This document shows positions 7,666-15,235 of a DNA stretch of 30,544 nt, piece by piece (position 1 is the stretch's first letter; every line of letters begins with the position of its first letter). The stretch comes from Sva-07 sp031426215. Lineage in GTDB: Bacteria > Actinomycetota > Acidimicrobiia > Acidimicrobiales > Ilumatobacteraceae. Both the position numbers and the translations under genes were made by a program. Location of the stretch: the NCBI GenBank assembly GCA_031426215.1, contig JANPKU010000151.1, positions 1 to 30,544 of the forward strand. Reading direction: 5' to 3'. The notes under the pieces are model-generated. The model was not told the DNA's origin. It saw only the letters and a list, made by a program, of their open reading frames with translations, and did not search any database.

Positions 7666-7718
7666 CCCATCCACCCTACCGACCAGTAGGTAGTCGTTCC
7701 AGTCGAAGTGTTTCGAGT

Positions 7719-7773
7719 TGTTCGAGATGTGCCTGGGGACTCGGCGGTGGCGGTCCCGAGCACATCTCGAACA
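7719..7773 (-). terminator. Hairpin terminator after the xanthine dehydrogenase-like gene
   Basis: TGTTCGAGATGTGC (7719-7732) and GCACATCTCGAACA (7760-7773) are perfect 14-bp inverted arms. Inside, GGGAC (7736-7740) pairs with GTCCC (7753-7757). On the minus strand the structure begins 1 nt after the stop codon of the large-subunit gene and ends 53 nt before the desaturase start. No U-tract follows; this looks like an actinobacterial I-shaped terminator. Confidence 0.7.
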
Positions 7774-7774
7774 G

Positions 7775-10204
7775 TCAGATGCCGTCGGCGGCTGCTGCTC
7801 CCGCAGCGTCCTCCTGAACGGCCGGCGCAGCTGACGCCGCGGCTGCCGCGCGCAGGCGTCCGAAGATGGCGGGTGGTTCGCTCCATGGGTCTGCCAGTAC
7901 CCCCGACTCGGCGTCACGAATCGTGGTCCACACCCGTTCGGGCGTGCACGGCAGATCGATGTGGCGCACCCCGAGATGGGAGAGTGCGTCGATCACGGCG
8001 TTCTGGACGGCCGGGGTGGCGCCGATCGTGGCGGCCTCACCGATTCCTTTGGCGCCCAACGGATTGAGCGGCGTCGGAGTTTCGGTGGAGTGCACCTCGA
8101 ACGATGGCAGCTCGGCCGCCGACGGAATCGCATAGTCGGCGAGGTTCGAGGTGATCGGATTGCCGTCGGTGTCGAAGCGCACCTCCTCGAACAGCGCTTG
8201 GCCGACACCCGCAGCGATGCCGCCGTGCTGTTGGCCCTCGACGAGAAGTGGTGCGAGCACCGTGCCGCAGTCGTCGACGGCGACGTGACGCACGAGGCGG
8301 ACCTTGCCCGTGCCCGTATCGACCTCGACCACGGCGATGTGGGCACCGAACGGGAAGGTGGCACCCTCTTGGTGGAAATCGAACTCGCCGTCCAGCTGCT
8401 CGCCCGCGGCACGTGCCTTCGTCGCCAGTTCGCCCCAGGTGAGTGCCTGCGCCGGAACTCCCGCCACGCCGATCGTGGCTGCGGCGGTGTCGACCACGAT
8501 GTCGGCTTCGTCGGCTTCCAGTACTCGAGCGGCGAGCTGCTTCGCCTTGGTGACCATGGCCTCGGTCGCGCCGCGTACTGCCGATCCGCCGAGTTGCAGC
8601 GAACGCGACCCGCCCGTGCCGCCGCCGGTGCGCACCCGGTCGGTGTCGCCGTCGACCAGCGTGATGTTTCCGACCGGGATGCCGGTCTGGTCGGCCACCA
8701 ACATCGCGTAGGCGGTCTGGTGGCCCTGGCCGTGCGACTGCGTGCCGGCGAAGATCGTGGCGGTGCCGTCGTCGTGCACCTCGATGGCGCCGAACTCGTC
8801 AGCGCCACCGCCGGCGGTGATCTCCACGTATGCAGCAACGCCGATGCCGAGCGCCACCTCGTCGCCGGCGTCGCGCCGCCGCGTCTGTTCGGCTCGCAAC
8901 TCGTCGTACCCGACGGCTTCCGCCGCCCGAGCAAGTGGATAGTTGTAGCGACCCGAGTCGTAGGTGTTGCCGGTGAGCGTGCGGAACGGGAACACGTCGT
9001 CGCCGAGGAAGTTTCGACGCCGGATCTCGATCGGGTCGATGCCCAACTCGAGGGCCGCCTGGTCGACGAGTCGTTCGAGCAGTGCCGTCGCTTCCGGGCG
9101 GCCGGCGCCTCGGTAGGCGCCCATCGGCGTGGTGTTGGTGACGGCCACGGCAACGTCGAACTCGATGGTGGGGAACGCGTAGGTGCCCTGTGCCATCCGT
9201 CGTGTGCCACCCGGCAGGAACGCCCCGACGCTCGGATACGCGCCGGCATCACCGACGAGTCGGACACGGAGCCCGGTGAAGTCGCCGTCGCGGGTGCAGC
9301 CGAGTTCTGCGTATTGGATCTGGCCGCGGCTGTGAGGGAGCGCCTTCATGTCGTCGCTGCGTGGCGGCACCCACACGACCGGCAGCCCGGTCCGTCGGGC
9401 TGCGGCGGCGACCACGCTGTACTCGGCGTGGATGCCCGCTTTGCCGCCGAACCCGCCACCCACCTGCGGGGTGATCACCCGGATGTCGGCGGGCTCCATC
9501 CCGAGGGCGTCGGCGAGCTGGCCGTGTAGTCCGTGCGGCATCTGGGTCGACGCCCAGAACGTGAGGCGACCGTTGTCGTCGACCTCGGCGGCGCAGCAGT
9601 CGGGCTCCATCGGCACCACCGCCATGCGCTGGTTGACGTATCGGCCGCGAACGACCACGTCGGCAACCGACAGATCGGTGCGCGGCTTGTCGACGATCAC
9701 CATGGCCTCGTTCGACCCGTGCCCGGGGAAGATCTCCTCGGTCCCATCGGCCAATGCCGACTCCGCGTCGACGTACGTCGGCAGGGGATCGATGTCGGCC
9801 CACACCATCGCGGCAGCGTCTTCGCCCTGCTCGAACGTCTCGGCGAGCACCACCGCGATCGGCTCGCCGACGAAACGCACCCTCCCGTCGGCCAGCGGTG
9901 GTCGCGCGAAGTCGGCGTGCACGGTGGCGAAGCCGTGATGGGGCGCCACCCCGAGCGTGTCGAAGGTGAGTATCTCGACCACGCCCGGCATGCCGACGGC
10001 GTCGTCGGTGTGGATCGCGTTGATGATCCCGTGCGCGACATCGGACCGCACGAACACCGCATGGAGCCGCCCCGCGAGCTGGAGGTCGGCCAGGTACTTG
10101 CGACTCCCGGTGAGCAACCCTGGATCCTCGGTGCGCAGCACTCGCGTCCCCAGGATGGATCCGGGCCGTTGTGCGCTGGGCGTGCTCGTCACCGTGTCGG
10201 TCAT
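7775..10204 (-). CDS. Xanthine dehydrogenase/CoxL-family molybdopterin-binding subunit
   Basis: An 809-residue large subunit of the molybdenum hydroxylase family. It opens with GSILGTRVLRTEDPGLLTG, carries the a/b-hammerhead domain, then QVGGGFGGKAGIHAEY (Moco binding) and GAYRGAGRPEA. The AYRGAGR motif is that of form II/general aldehyde-xanthine-type enzymes, not the AYXCSFR motif of true CO dehydrogenase. The active-site Glu lies in LGAKGIGEAATIGATPA. The C-terminus has an Ala-rich tail. The 2Fe-2S and FAD subunits that normally partner it are not next to it. ATG at 10204 is chosen with TAGGTT (10217-10212) 7 nt upstream. Substrate unknown: an aldehyde or N-heterocycle is likely. Divergent from the MFS gene. 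Confidence 0.85.
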   Translation of the reverse strand: MTDTVTSTPSAQRPGSILGTRVLRTEDPGLLTGSRKYLADLQLAGRLHAVFVRSDVAHGIINAIHTDDAVGMPGVVEILTFDTLGVAPHHGFATVHADFARPPLADGRVRFVGEPIAVVLAETFEQGEDAAAMVWADIDPLPTYVDAESALADGTEEIFPGHGSNEAMVIVDKPRTDLSVADVVVRGRYVNQRMAVVPMEPDCCAAEVDDNGRLTFWASTQMPHGLHGQLADALGMEPADIRVITPQVGGGFGGKAGIHAEYSVVAAAARRTGLPVVWVPPRSDDMKALPHSRGQIQYAELGCTRDGDFTGLRVRLVGDAGAYPSVGAFLPGGTRRMAQGTYAFPTIEFDVAVAVTNTTPMGAYRGAGRPEATALLERLVDQAALELGIDPIEIRRRNFLGDDVFPFRTLTGNTYDSGRYNYPLARAAEAVGYDELRAEQTRRRDAGDEVALGIGVAAYVEITAGGGADEFGAIEVHDDGTATIFAGTQSHGQGHQTAYAMLVADQTGIPVGNITLVDGDTDRVRTGGGTGGSRSLQLGGSAVRGATEAMVTKAKQLAARVLEADEADIVVDTAAATIGVAGVPAQALTWGELATKARAAGEQLDGEFDFHQEGATFPFGAHIAVVEVDTGTGKVRLVRHVAVDDCGTVLAPLLVEGQQHGGIAAGVGQALFEEVRFDTDGNPITSNLADYAIPSAAELPSFEVHSTETPTPLNPLGAKGIGEAATIGATPAVQNAVIDALSHLGVRHIDLPCTPERVWTTIRDAESGVLADPWSEPPAIFGRLRAAAAASAAPAVQEDAAGAAAADGI

Positions 10205-10241
10205 ACGGCCGAACCTACCCGCACGGCCACCCTCGCTCGTT

Positions 10242-10284
10242 CTCGTGAACAAGGTGCGCACCTGCGCCGCATCTTGTTCACGAG
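10242..10284. repeat. Inverted repeat in the divergent promoter region
   Basis: CTCGTGAACAAG (10242-10253) and CTTGTTCACGAG (10273-10284) are perfect 12-bp inverted arms separated by 19 nt. The arm/spacer junction contains a second perfect palindrome, GGTGCGCACC (10253-10262). It lies between the divergent starts at 10204 and 10364, so it is either an operator or a dispersed palindromic element. A terminator is unlikely because no gene ends here. Confidence 0.6.
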
Positions 10285-10363
10285 GTGCAGTGAAGTGAAC
10301 TGTTCGTGACGAAGATCCCGGAGCTGTCTCGGTCCGGTCACCCGATGCCAGACTCGGGCCCCG

Positions 10364-12034
10364 ATGAGCGTGGACAGCCCGGAACGCGAGCGAAGCGGGC
10401 TCGCTGCGTCGTTCCGCAACGCCGGTCTGCGGAGGCTGTACGGCGCGGAGGCGATCTCCGGCGCTGGTGACGGGATCTTCTGGGTGGCGCTCGTAGTGTT
10501 CCTCGCCGAGCAGCCGCGCTTCGGGTTGTGGTTGACGATCGCGGTCATCGCACGGCTCGCGCCTCGAGCGCTCTTGAGCCTCCCCGCCGGATCGCTCGTC
10601 GACCGGAGCAATCTGCGACGGCTGATCGTGTCGATCGAATTGTTGCGAGCGGCGCTGATGGCGACCCTGGCGGTGATGGTGTCACGGGACGTCGGAGCGG
10701 CGGTCGTGATCGTGATCATCGCCGTCTCGTACACGGTTGCGGCGCCCACTCGACCTGCGCTCTCGGCGGTCGTTCCGATGGTTGCGGGCGAACGGCACCT
10801 CGCTGTCGCCAACGCGGTGCTCAGCACCGTTCGCCAGGTGATGACTTTCGTCGGGCCGCTGCTCGGTGTGGTCGTCGCGATATGGTCACCGACCGCCGGG
10901 TTCGCCGTCAACGGAGCGACGTTTGCGATCTCCGCGGTGATAATCGCAACGATTCAGCGAATTCCTCTCCGAGCGCCGATCGAGCACGTGGCGACGAGCC
11001 GTTCGGGACTGGGTCTGATCTCGTCGTTCCGCGATGGAATCACCGTCGTCCGGTCGATTCGCGAGATGCCTCCGCTCGTGGCGCTCATCGGGATCATGTA
11101 CCTGGTGCGAGGTGCGGAGATGGTGTTACACGTGTATGTGGTGCGCGACCTGCTCGCAGCGCCGGTCGACGACATCGGGTTGCTCGGTGGTGCCATCGGC
11201 CTCGGAGCACTCGTCGCGATGCCGATCGCGGCCGCCGCAGCGAACTCGCGGAGTCCGGTCCGACCGATCCTCGCCTCGCTGCTGCTGACAGCGATCCCGA
11301 CGGCCGCGCTCGCGGTGATCACCCAGACCGTCTGGGCGTGTGCAGTGCTCGTCGGCGTCGGTGCCGGAATGGTCGTGTTCGAGGTCGTGATCGTGGTGAT
11401 GGTCCAACGCGTGACCCCGGCTGAATCACTCGGGCGCGTGTTCGGAGCCATCAACGGCGCGTCGAACAGCGGCAAGCTCGCAGGGGCCGTGGCTGCACCG
11501 TTGCTGATCGCAGCGCTCGGTCTGCAAGCTGCGCTCGGTGTCGTCGCCGGTCTGCTTCTCCTCGGCGGTCTGTTCGCTGTCCGTCCGCTTGTCGCCGGTG
11601 GCCGCGTGGCCGCAACGCGCCAACGTGAACTCCGTCCCATGGTGCAAACGCTTGCTTCACTGGGCATCTTCGAGGGAGCGTCCGAGGCGTCATTGGAGCG
11701 CATTGCGGTCGTGGTTCGGCCAGTCGAGGTCCCCGCAGGGACGATCGTGATCCGCGAGGGCGATTCCCCGGACGACTTGTACATCACGATCGACGGGTCG
11801 CTTTCGGTGTCGGTCGCCGACCGCAAGGTCGGCTTGCTGGGACCGAATGACTGGTTCGGCGAGATCGGACTCTTCGATCAGCGGCCCCGAACGGCGACGG
11901 TGACGGTCGTGGCCGATGCAACACTGTGGCGCATCCCCGGCGAGACGTTCCTGGCGGCGCTGGAGAGCGCCGGTTCGGCCCCGTCGGCCTTGCTCGACGG
12001 CATCGCCGACCGCTTGGCCATCACACGGGCGTGA
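10364..12034 (+). CDS. MFS transporter fused to a cyclic-nucleotide-binding domain
   Basis: A 556-residue protein. Residues about 20-415 form a 10-12 helix major facilitator unit of the MFS_3 drug-efflux type, with hydrophobic segments such as LWLTIAVIARLAPRALL, AVVIVIIAVSYTVAAP and LGVVAGLLLLGGLFAV. After a short linker, residues about 425-555 form a complete CNB domain: LASLGIFEGASEASLERIA, then the phosphate-binding cassette FGEIGLFDQRPRTATV with Glu500 and Arg509 in the positions that bind the ribose and cyclic phosphate. This suggests efflux gated or targeted by cAMP or cGMP. ATG at 10364 has no clear Shine-Dalgarno sequence; CAGACT lies 9 nt upstream. It precedes the FtsX/ABC-CNB pair by 160 nt. 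Confidence 0.85.
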   Translation: MSVDSPERERSGLAASFRNAGLRRLYGAEAISGAGDGIFWVALVVFLAEQPRFGLWLTIAVIARLAPRALLSLPAGSLVDRSNLRRLIVSIELLRAALMATLAVMVSRDVGAAVVIVIIAVSYTVAAPTRPALSAVVPMVAGERHLAVANAVLSTVRQVMTFVGPLLGVVVAIWSPTAGFAVNGATFAISAVIIATIQRIPLRAPIEHVATSRSGLGLISSFRDGITVVRSIREMPPLVALIGIMYLVRGAEMVLHVYVVRDLLAAPVDDIGLLGGAIGLGALVAMPIAAAAANSRSPVRPILASLLLTAIPTAALAVITQTVWACAVLVGVGAGMVVFEVVIVVMVQRVTPAESLGRVFGAINGASNSGKLAGAVAAPLLIAALGLQAALGVVAGLLLLGGLFAVRPLVAGGRVAATRQRELRPMVQTLASLGIFEGASEASLERIAVVVRPVEVPAGTIVIREGDSPDDLYITIDGSLSVSVADRKVGLLGPNDWFGEIGLFDQRPRTATVTVVADATLWRIPGETFLAALESAGSAPSALLDGIADRLAITRA

Positions 12035-12161
12035 CCGTGTGCGCCTTCCGGTTGTGGTCGGAGTCGCCCGAGTCGAGGGTGCGCTGACTACTCTCACAGC
12101 GGCGCGTCAGGGGGATGCGGTCGGACCGGAGGGGCAGCGTGACCATCGCAGCGACAGTGAA

Positions 12162-12177
12162 CGAGCGCCTGCGCTCG
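12162..12177. promoter_or_regulatory. Palindrome upstream of the FtsX-ABC operon
   Basis: CGAGCGC-CT-GCGCTCG (12162-12177) is a perfect 7+7 palindrome 17 nt before the FtsX start. It could be an operator or a small hairpin in the leader. A possible -10 box, TACTCT, lies at 12089-12094. No matching -35 box is clear. Confidence 0.35.
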
Positions 12178-12194
12178 GAATTGAGAGCCACTGC

Positions 12195-13241
12195 ATGATC
12201 CTGTTGACGTTCCGCGATCTCGTCTACCGCAAGACCCGGTTCATCGTGGTCACGATCCTGGGCGCTGTCGTGTTCGCACTGCTGTTCGTGATGACGGGCC
12301 TCGTGAACCAGTTCAATCTCGAACCGGCCGAGACGGTCGAGCAGTTCGGAGCCGAGCAGTGGGTGATGCCCGAAGGCGTGAGGGCTCCGTTCACATCGGT
12401 GTCGGTGATGCCGGCGGCCGCGTTCGATGTCGTCGACGCAGCCACGAAGTCGCCCCTGGTGATCACCCGGTCGAGCGTGGTTGGAGGCGGTGACGTAGCG
12501 CCCGAGGAGGTCGTGCTCGTCGGCTTCGAACCGGGCGGACTCGGCACACCGCAGGTGGTCGAAGGACGAGCACCGGAAACCGAAGGTGAGATCGCACTCG
12601 ACGGCTCGCTCGGGATTGATGTCGGCGCCGAGATCACGGTGTCGAGCGTGCCCCTCACGGTGGTCGGCCTGACGAACAACACCACCGTGCTGGCGGGGAT
12701 TCCGTTCGCCTTCCTCGTGTTGCCCGAGGCTCAGATGCTGGCGTTCAAGTCGACGGAGGTGATCGGCGCTGTCCTCGTCTCCGGCGAACTCGGCCCGCTA
12801 CCGCAGGGTCTGGCAGCGGTGTCGGCCGACGAAGTGGTCGACCAGACGTTGCAACCGCTCGAAGGGGCAATCGCCTCGATCGATCTGGTGCGGGCACTGC
12901 TCTGGGTCGTCGCGGCGATCATCGTCGGCGCCGTCGTGTACCTGTCGGCACTCGATCGGCAGCGTGACTTCGCCGTACTCAAGGCGGTCGGCACACCGAA
13001 CTCGTCGCTGCTCGGCAGCCTCGCCTTGCAGGCCGTACTGATCGCGCTCGGCGCGGTGGCGTTGGCGGCGATCATCCAGATCTTCCTCGCACCACAGTTC
13101 CCGCTGCCGGTCACCGTCCCGGCTCGGGCGTTCTGGCAACTCCCGCTGCTGGCGGTGTTGATGGCGCTCGCCGCTGGAGCGATCGGCATGCGCAAGGTAC
13201 TCAGATCCGATCCGTCGCAAGCATTCTCGGGGGCAGCATGA
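12195..13241 (+). CDS. FtsX-like ABC transporter permease
   Basis: A 348-residue membrane protein with the FtsX/MacB-type plan: an N-terminal transmembrane helix (RFIVVTILGAVVFALLFVM), a large extracytoplasmic domain of about 220 residues, and three C-terminal helices (LLWVVAAIIVGAVVYLSAL, VLIALGAVALAAIIQIFLA, LPLLAVLMALAAGAIGM). The loop DRQRDFAVLKAVGTPNSSLL is the conserved cytoplasmic element of the family. It resembles DevC-type permeases. ATG at 12195 is chosen because it directly precedes the first helix. The stop overlaps the start of the ATPase gene (ATGA), so both are made together. Such pairs act in efflux or in mechanical signalling across the envelope; the substrate is unknown. 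Confidence 0.85.
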   Translation: MILLTFRDLVYRKTRFIVVTILGAVVFALLFVMTGLVNQFNLEPAETVEQFGAEQWVMPEGVRAPFTSVSVMPAAAFDVVDAATKSPLVITRSSVVGGGDVAPEEVVLVGFEPGGLGTPQVVEGRAPETEGEIALDGSLGIDVGAEITVSSVPLTVVGLTNNTTVLAGIPFAFLVLPEAQMLAFKSTEVIGAVLVSGELGPLPQGLAAVSADEVVDQTLQPLEGAIASIDLVRALLWVVAAIIVGAVVYLSALDRQRDFAVLKAVGTPNSSLLGSLALQAVLIALGAVALAAIIQIFLAPQFPLPVTVPARAFWQLPLLAVLMALAAGAIGMRKVLRSDPSQAFSGAA

Positions 13242-14197
13242 CTCTTGGATCGCTCAAGGTTCGCGACCTCGTCGTCGAGTTCATCCACGACGGCTACGCC
13301 ATCCGTCCGCTCGACGGCCTGTCGTTCGGGGTCGAGCCGGGTGAGTTGGTGGTGCTGCTCGGCCCGTCGGGTTGCGGCAAGACCACGTTGCTGTCGTGCC
13401 TCGGTGGCATTCTCACGCCGACTTCGGGTTCGATCATGTTGGGTGACGTCGACGTCACGCAGATGAAGGGCAAACAGCTCGACGCCTATCGTCGCAACGA
13501 CATCGGCTTCGTCTTCCAGGCCTTCAACCTGATCCCGTCGCTCACGGCTCGCGAGAACATCGCGGTGCCGCTCACGTTGACCGGTCACGGTCGCGCCGCA
13601 TCGTTCGCACGCGCCGACGAACTGCTTGAGCAGGTCGGTCTCGGCGATCGTGGAGGGCACCTGCCGAGCAAATTGTCAGGCGGGCAGATGCAGCGAGTGG
13701 CGGTGGCCCGAGGGCTCGGTCATAATCCGCCGCTGCTCCTCGCCGACGAACCGACGGCGAACCTCGATCACATCCAGGCCGAGGCGATCATCCGGCTCTT
13801 GCAGAGCCTGCGCGACGACGGACGGATGATCGTGGTGTCGACGCACGATTCGCGTCTCGTGCCGATCGCTGACCGGATTGTGCAGATGGTGCCGCCGGAC
13901 CAGCACGAGGAGCAGCCGACCCACGATGTGACGTTCGCCGCCGGCGAGTCGGTCTTCGAGCAGGGCGACCTTGCTCAGCTGGTCTACGTGATCAAGTCCG
14001 GCGAGGTCGATGTCGTCCGCATCCTCGCCGACGGTGGCGAGGAGCCGCTCACCCGGCTCGGGCCCGACCAGTACTTCGGCGAGCTCGGCCCGTTCCTCGG
14101 TTTCCCCCGTTCGGCCTCGGTTCGTGCCAAGACCGACGTCGTGCTCACTGCGTACAGCGCCCGCGTGTTCCGCGAGAAGGTGCTGCACAAGAACTGA
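13238..14197 (+). CDS. ABC transporter ATPase fused to a cyclic-nucleotide-binding domain
   Basis: A 319-residue protein. Residues 1-225 are an MJ0796/LolD-type ATPase: Walker A GPSGCGKTT (42-50), Q-loop FVFQAFNL, signature LSGGQMQRVAVARGL, Walker B LLLADEPTANLD and switch His in VVSTHDSRL. Residues about 230-319 are a CNB domain with the cassette FGELGPFLGFPRSASV, Glu282 and Arg291 being the expected ligand contacts. Ordinary LolD/DevA ATPases end near residue 230, so the CNB part is an extra regulatory module. The gene is translationally coupled to the FtsX-like permease. Together with the MFS-CNB gene just upstream it makes two unrelated transporters with the same type of sensor domain. 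Confidence 0.88.
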   Translation: MTLGSLKVRDLVVEFIHDGYAIRPLDGLSFGVEPGELVVLLGPSGCGKTTLLSCLGGILTPTSGSIMLGDVDVTQMKGKQLDAYRRNDIGFVFQAFNLIPSLTARENIAVPLTLTGHGRAASFARADELLEQVGLGDRGGHLPSKLSGGQMQRVAVARGLGHNPPLLLADEPTANLDHIQAEAIIRLLQSLRDDGRMIVVSTHDSRLVPIADRIVQMVPPDQHEEQPTHDVTFAAGESVFEQGDLAQLVYVIKSGEVDVVRILADGGEEPLTRLGPDQYFGELGPFLGFPRSASVRAKTDVVLTAYSARVFREKVLHKN

Positions 14198-14206
14198 ACG
14201 TCGAGC

Positions 14207-14241
14207 GCGGCGTCGGCGATCGGTGCGTCAGACGACGCCGC
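14207..14241. terminator. Inverted repeat between convergent genes, possible terminator
   Basis: GCGGCGTCG (14207-14215) and CGACGCCGC (14233-14241) are perfect 9-bp arms with a 17-nt loop. They span the gap between the ABC-CNB gene (ends 14197) and the dienelactone hydrolase gene (ends 14228), the right arm lying within the last codons of the latter. No T-tract is seen. Confidence 0.4.
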
Positions 14242-14887
14242 TGCCGGCGAGGAACTCGAGGCTGCGGCCGAGCGCGATCGCGGCCGCACGGGCGTGGTAC
14301 GTGGTTCGCGCGTCGCAGTTGAAGCCGTGGTCGGCGCCCTCGTACACGTGCACCGGCACGTCGGGATGGGCGGCGGCAACTGCGTGGACCTTGTCGAGCG
14401 GGATGCCGGCATCGAGCTCGCCGAAGTGCAGCATCGCCGGCGCCTTCGGGGTGCGGTCGATCATGCCGACAACCTGCCCGCCGTAGTAGCCGATCGCTGC
14501 GGCAATCGGCAGGTCGCACGCGGCGATCCAGGCGACGCTGCCACCGAAGCAGTACCCGATCACGGCGACCGGTCCGGTTTCGCTCACGTGTTCGACTGCT
14601 GCGGCGACGTCGAGCATCGCTGTATCGAACGCGATCGGCATCACCAGTTCGATGCCGCGTGTCTTGCCGGCGTCGTCGTAATCGAGTTCGACGCCACGCT
14701 CACCGCGGTCGAACAACGCCGGAGCGATCGCCCGATATCCGAACGATGCGTAGCGGTCGACGACCGAGCGGATGTGCGCGTTGACCCCGAAGATCTCCTG
14801 CACGATCACGATCGAGGCCGTGGCGCCCTCGGGGTGCACCTCGTACGCATCGAGTTCGTGTCCATCGCTGGCGGTGAGACGTGTCAT
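14228..14887 (-). CDS. Dienelactone hydrolase family protein
   Basis: A 219-residue alpha/beta hydrolase of the DLH family. It has VIVQEIFGVNAHIRSVVDRYA with the conserved Glu, the nucleophile Cys in VAVIGYCFGGSVAW, the acid Asp in LHFGELDAGIP, and the His in YEGADHGFNC. Length is normal. Classical members hydrolyse dienelactone in chloroaromatic breakdown, but most such genes have other ester or lactone substrates, and no aromatic degradation genes are nearby. ATG at 14887 has TACGGT (14899-14894) 6 nt upstream as a -10 box, consistent with a leaderless transcript. It stands alone between two plus-strand operons. Confidence 0.88.
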   Translation of the reverse strand: MTRLTASDGHELDAYEVHPEGATASIVIVQEIFGVNAHIRSVVDRYASFGYRAIAPALFDRGERGVELDYDDAGKTRGIELVMPIAFDTAMLDVAAAVEHVSETGPVAVIGYCFGGSVAWIAACDLPIAAAIGYYGGQVVGMIDRTPKAPAMLHFGELDAGIPLDKVHAVAAAHPDVPVHVYEGADHGFNCDARTTYHARAAAIALGRSLEFLAGSGVV

Positions 14888-14943
14888 TCCCCGACCGTAG
14901 GCGACGTCTCGTCGCGCACCCGAGCCCACCCCCAACCGGAAGC

Positions 14944-15045
14944 GATGAGCGAAGTGTCGGTATTTGGGCGGTTGGCTCATCGCTCGCATGTCTCGGCCGG
15001 AGGTGATGAGCGAAGTGTCGGTATTCGGGCGGTTGGCTCATCGCT
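14944..15045. repeat. Two tandem 41-bp palindromic repeats
   Basis: Copies lie at 14944-14984 and 15005-15045, 61 bp apart, identical except for one T/C difference. Each has inverted ends, GATGAGC and GCTCATC, around an interior AAGTGTCGGTATT-GGGCGGTTG; copy 1 extends its arms to AGCGATGAGC/GCTCATCGCT (14941-14950 and 14975-14984). This looks like a REP/BIME-like unit in an intergenic region. Confidence 0.75.
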
Positions 15046-15063
15046 GTCGAGTGAGTGGCGGTG

Positions 15064-15180
15064 CGATCTGCGCCTCGGGGAGTTGCGAGCGTTGTGACCG
15101 ATGACTCGCACGACATCGTTGTCATTCCGTCATCATTCTGTAACATAACGCTCCAACGAACACCAGGCAGGCGCAGATCG
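15064..15180. repeat. Spaced inverted repeat bracketing the rpf promoter
   Basis: CGATCTGCGCCT (15064-15075) and AGGCGCAGATCG (15169-15180) are perfect 12-bp inverted copies, 93 nt apart. The predicted -35/-10 elements lie between them, and the second copy falls in the leader. Could be a pair of regulator sites or a long-range stem. Confidence 0.45.
15119..15146 (+). promoter_or_regulatory. Promoter of the Rpf-like gene
   Basis: TTGTCA (15119-15124), 16-nt spacer, TAACAT (15141-15146). Transcription would start near 15153, giving a leader of about 83 nt with the ribosome binding site AAGGAG at 15226-15231, 4 nt before the ATG. Confidence 0.55.
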
Positions 15181-15235
15181 TTCTACGCCGTCACGCCGTG
15201 TGGACCCATCTCGGTCCCCGCCGCCAAGGAGCGTC

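Larger units (their letters stand above)
14888..15235. other. Intergenic region of 348 bp without a gene
   Basis: This is the only gene-free stretch over 300 bp. It contains the short promoter of the dienelactone hydrolase gene, two near-identical 41-bp palindromic repeats (14944-15045), a 12-bp inverted repeat pair (15064-15180) and the rpf promoter with a leader of about 80 nt. I see no open frame with coding character and no fold I can recognise as a riboswitch. Confidence 0.7.

Noticed and set aside
7961..9529. A 522-codon plus-strand open frame opposite the molybdopterin subunit gene
   Set aside because: No motif or family resemblance, fully contained in a well-supported gene on the other strand.
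7775..10204. Large subunit considered as an aerobic CO dehydrogenase (form I CoxL)
   Set aside because: The active-site loop reads AYRGAGR, not AYXCSFR, and coxM/coxS genes are missing.
15046..15235. Leader of the Rpf-like gene considered as a c-di-AMP (ydaO-type) riboswitch
   Set aside because: Such riboswitches occur before rpf genes in actinobacteria, but the leader after the predicted start is only about 83 nt and I see none of the expected conserved blocks.
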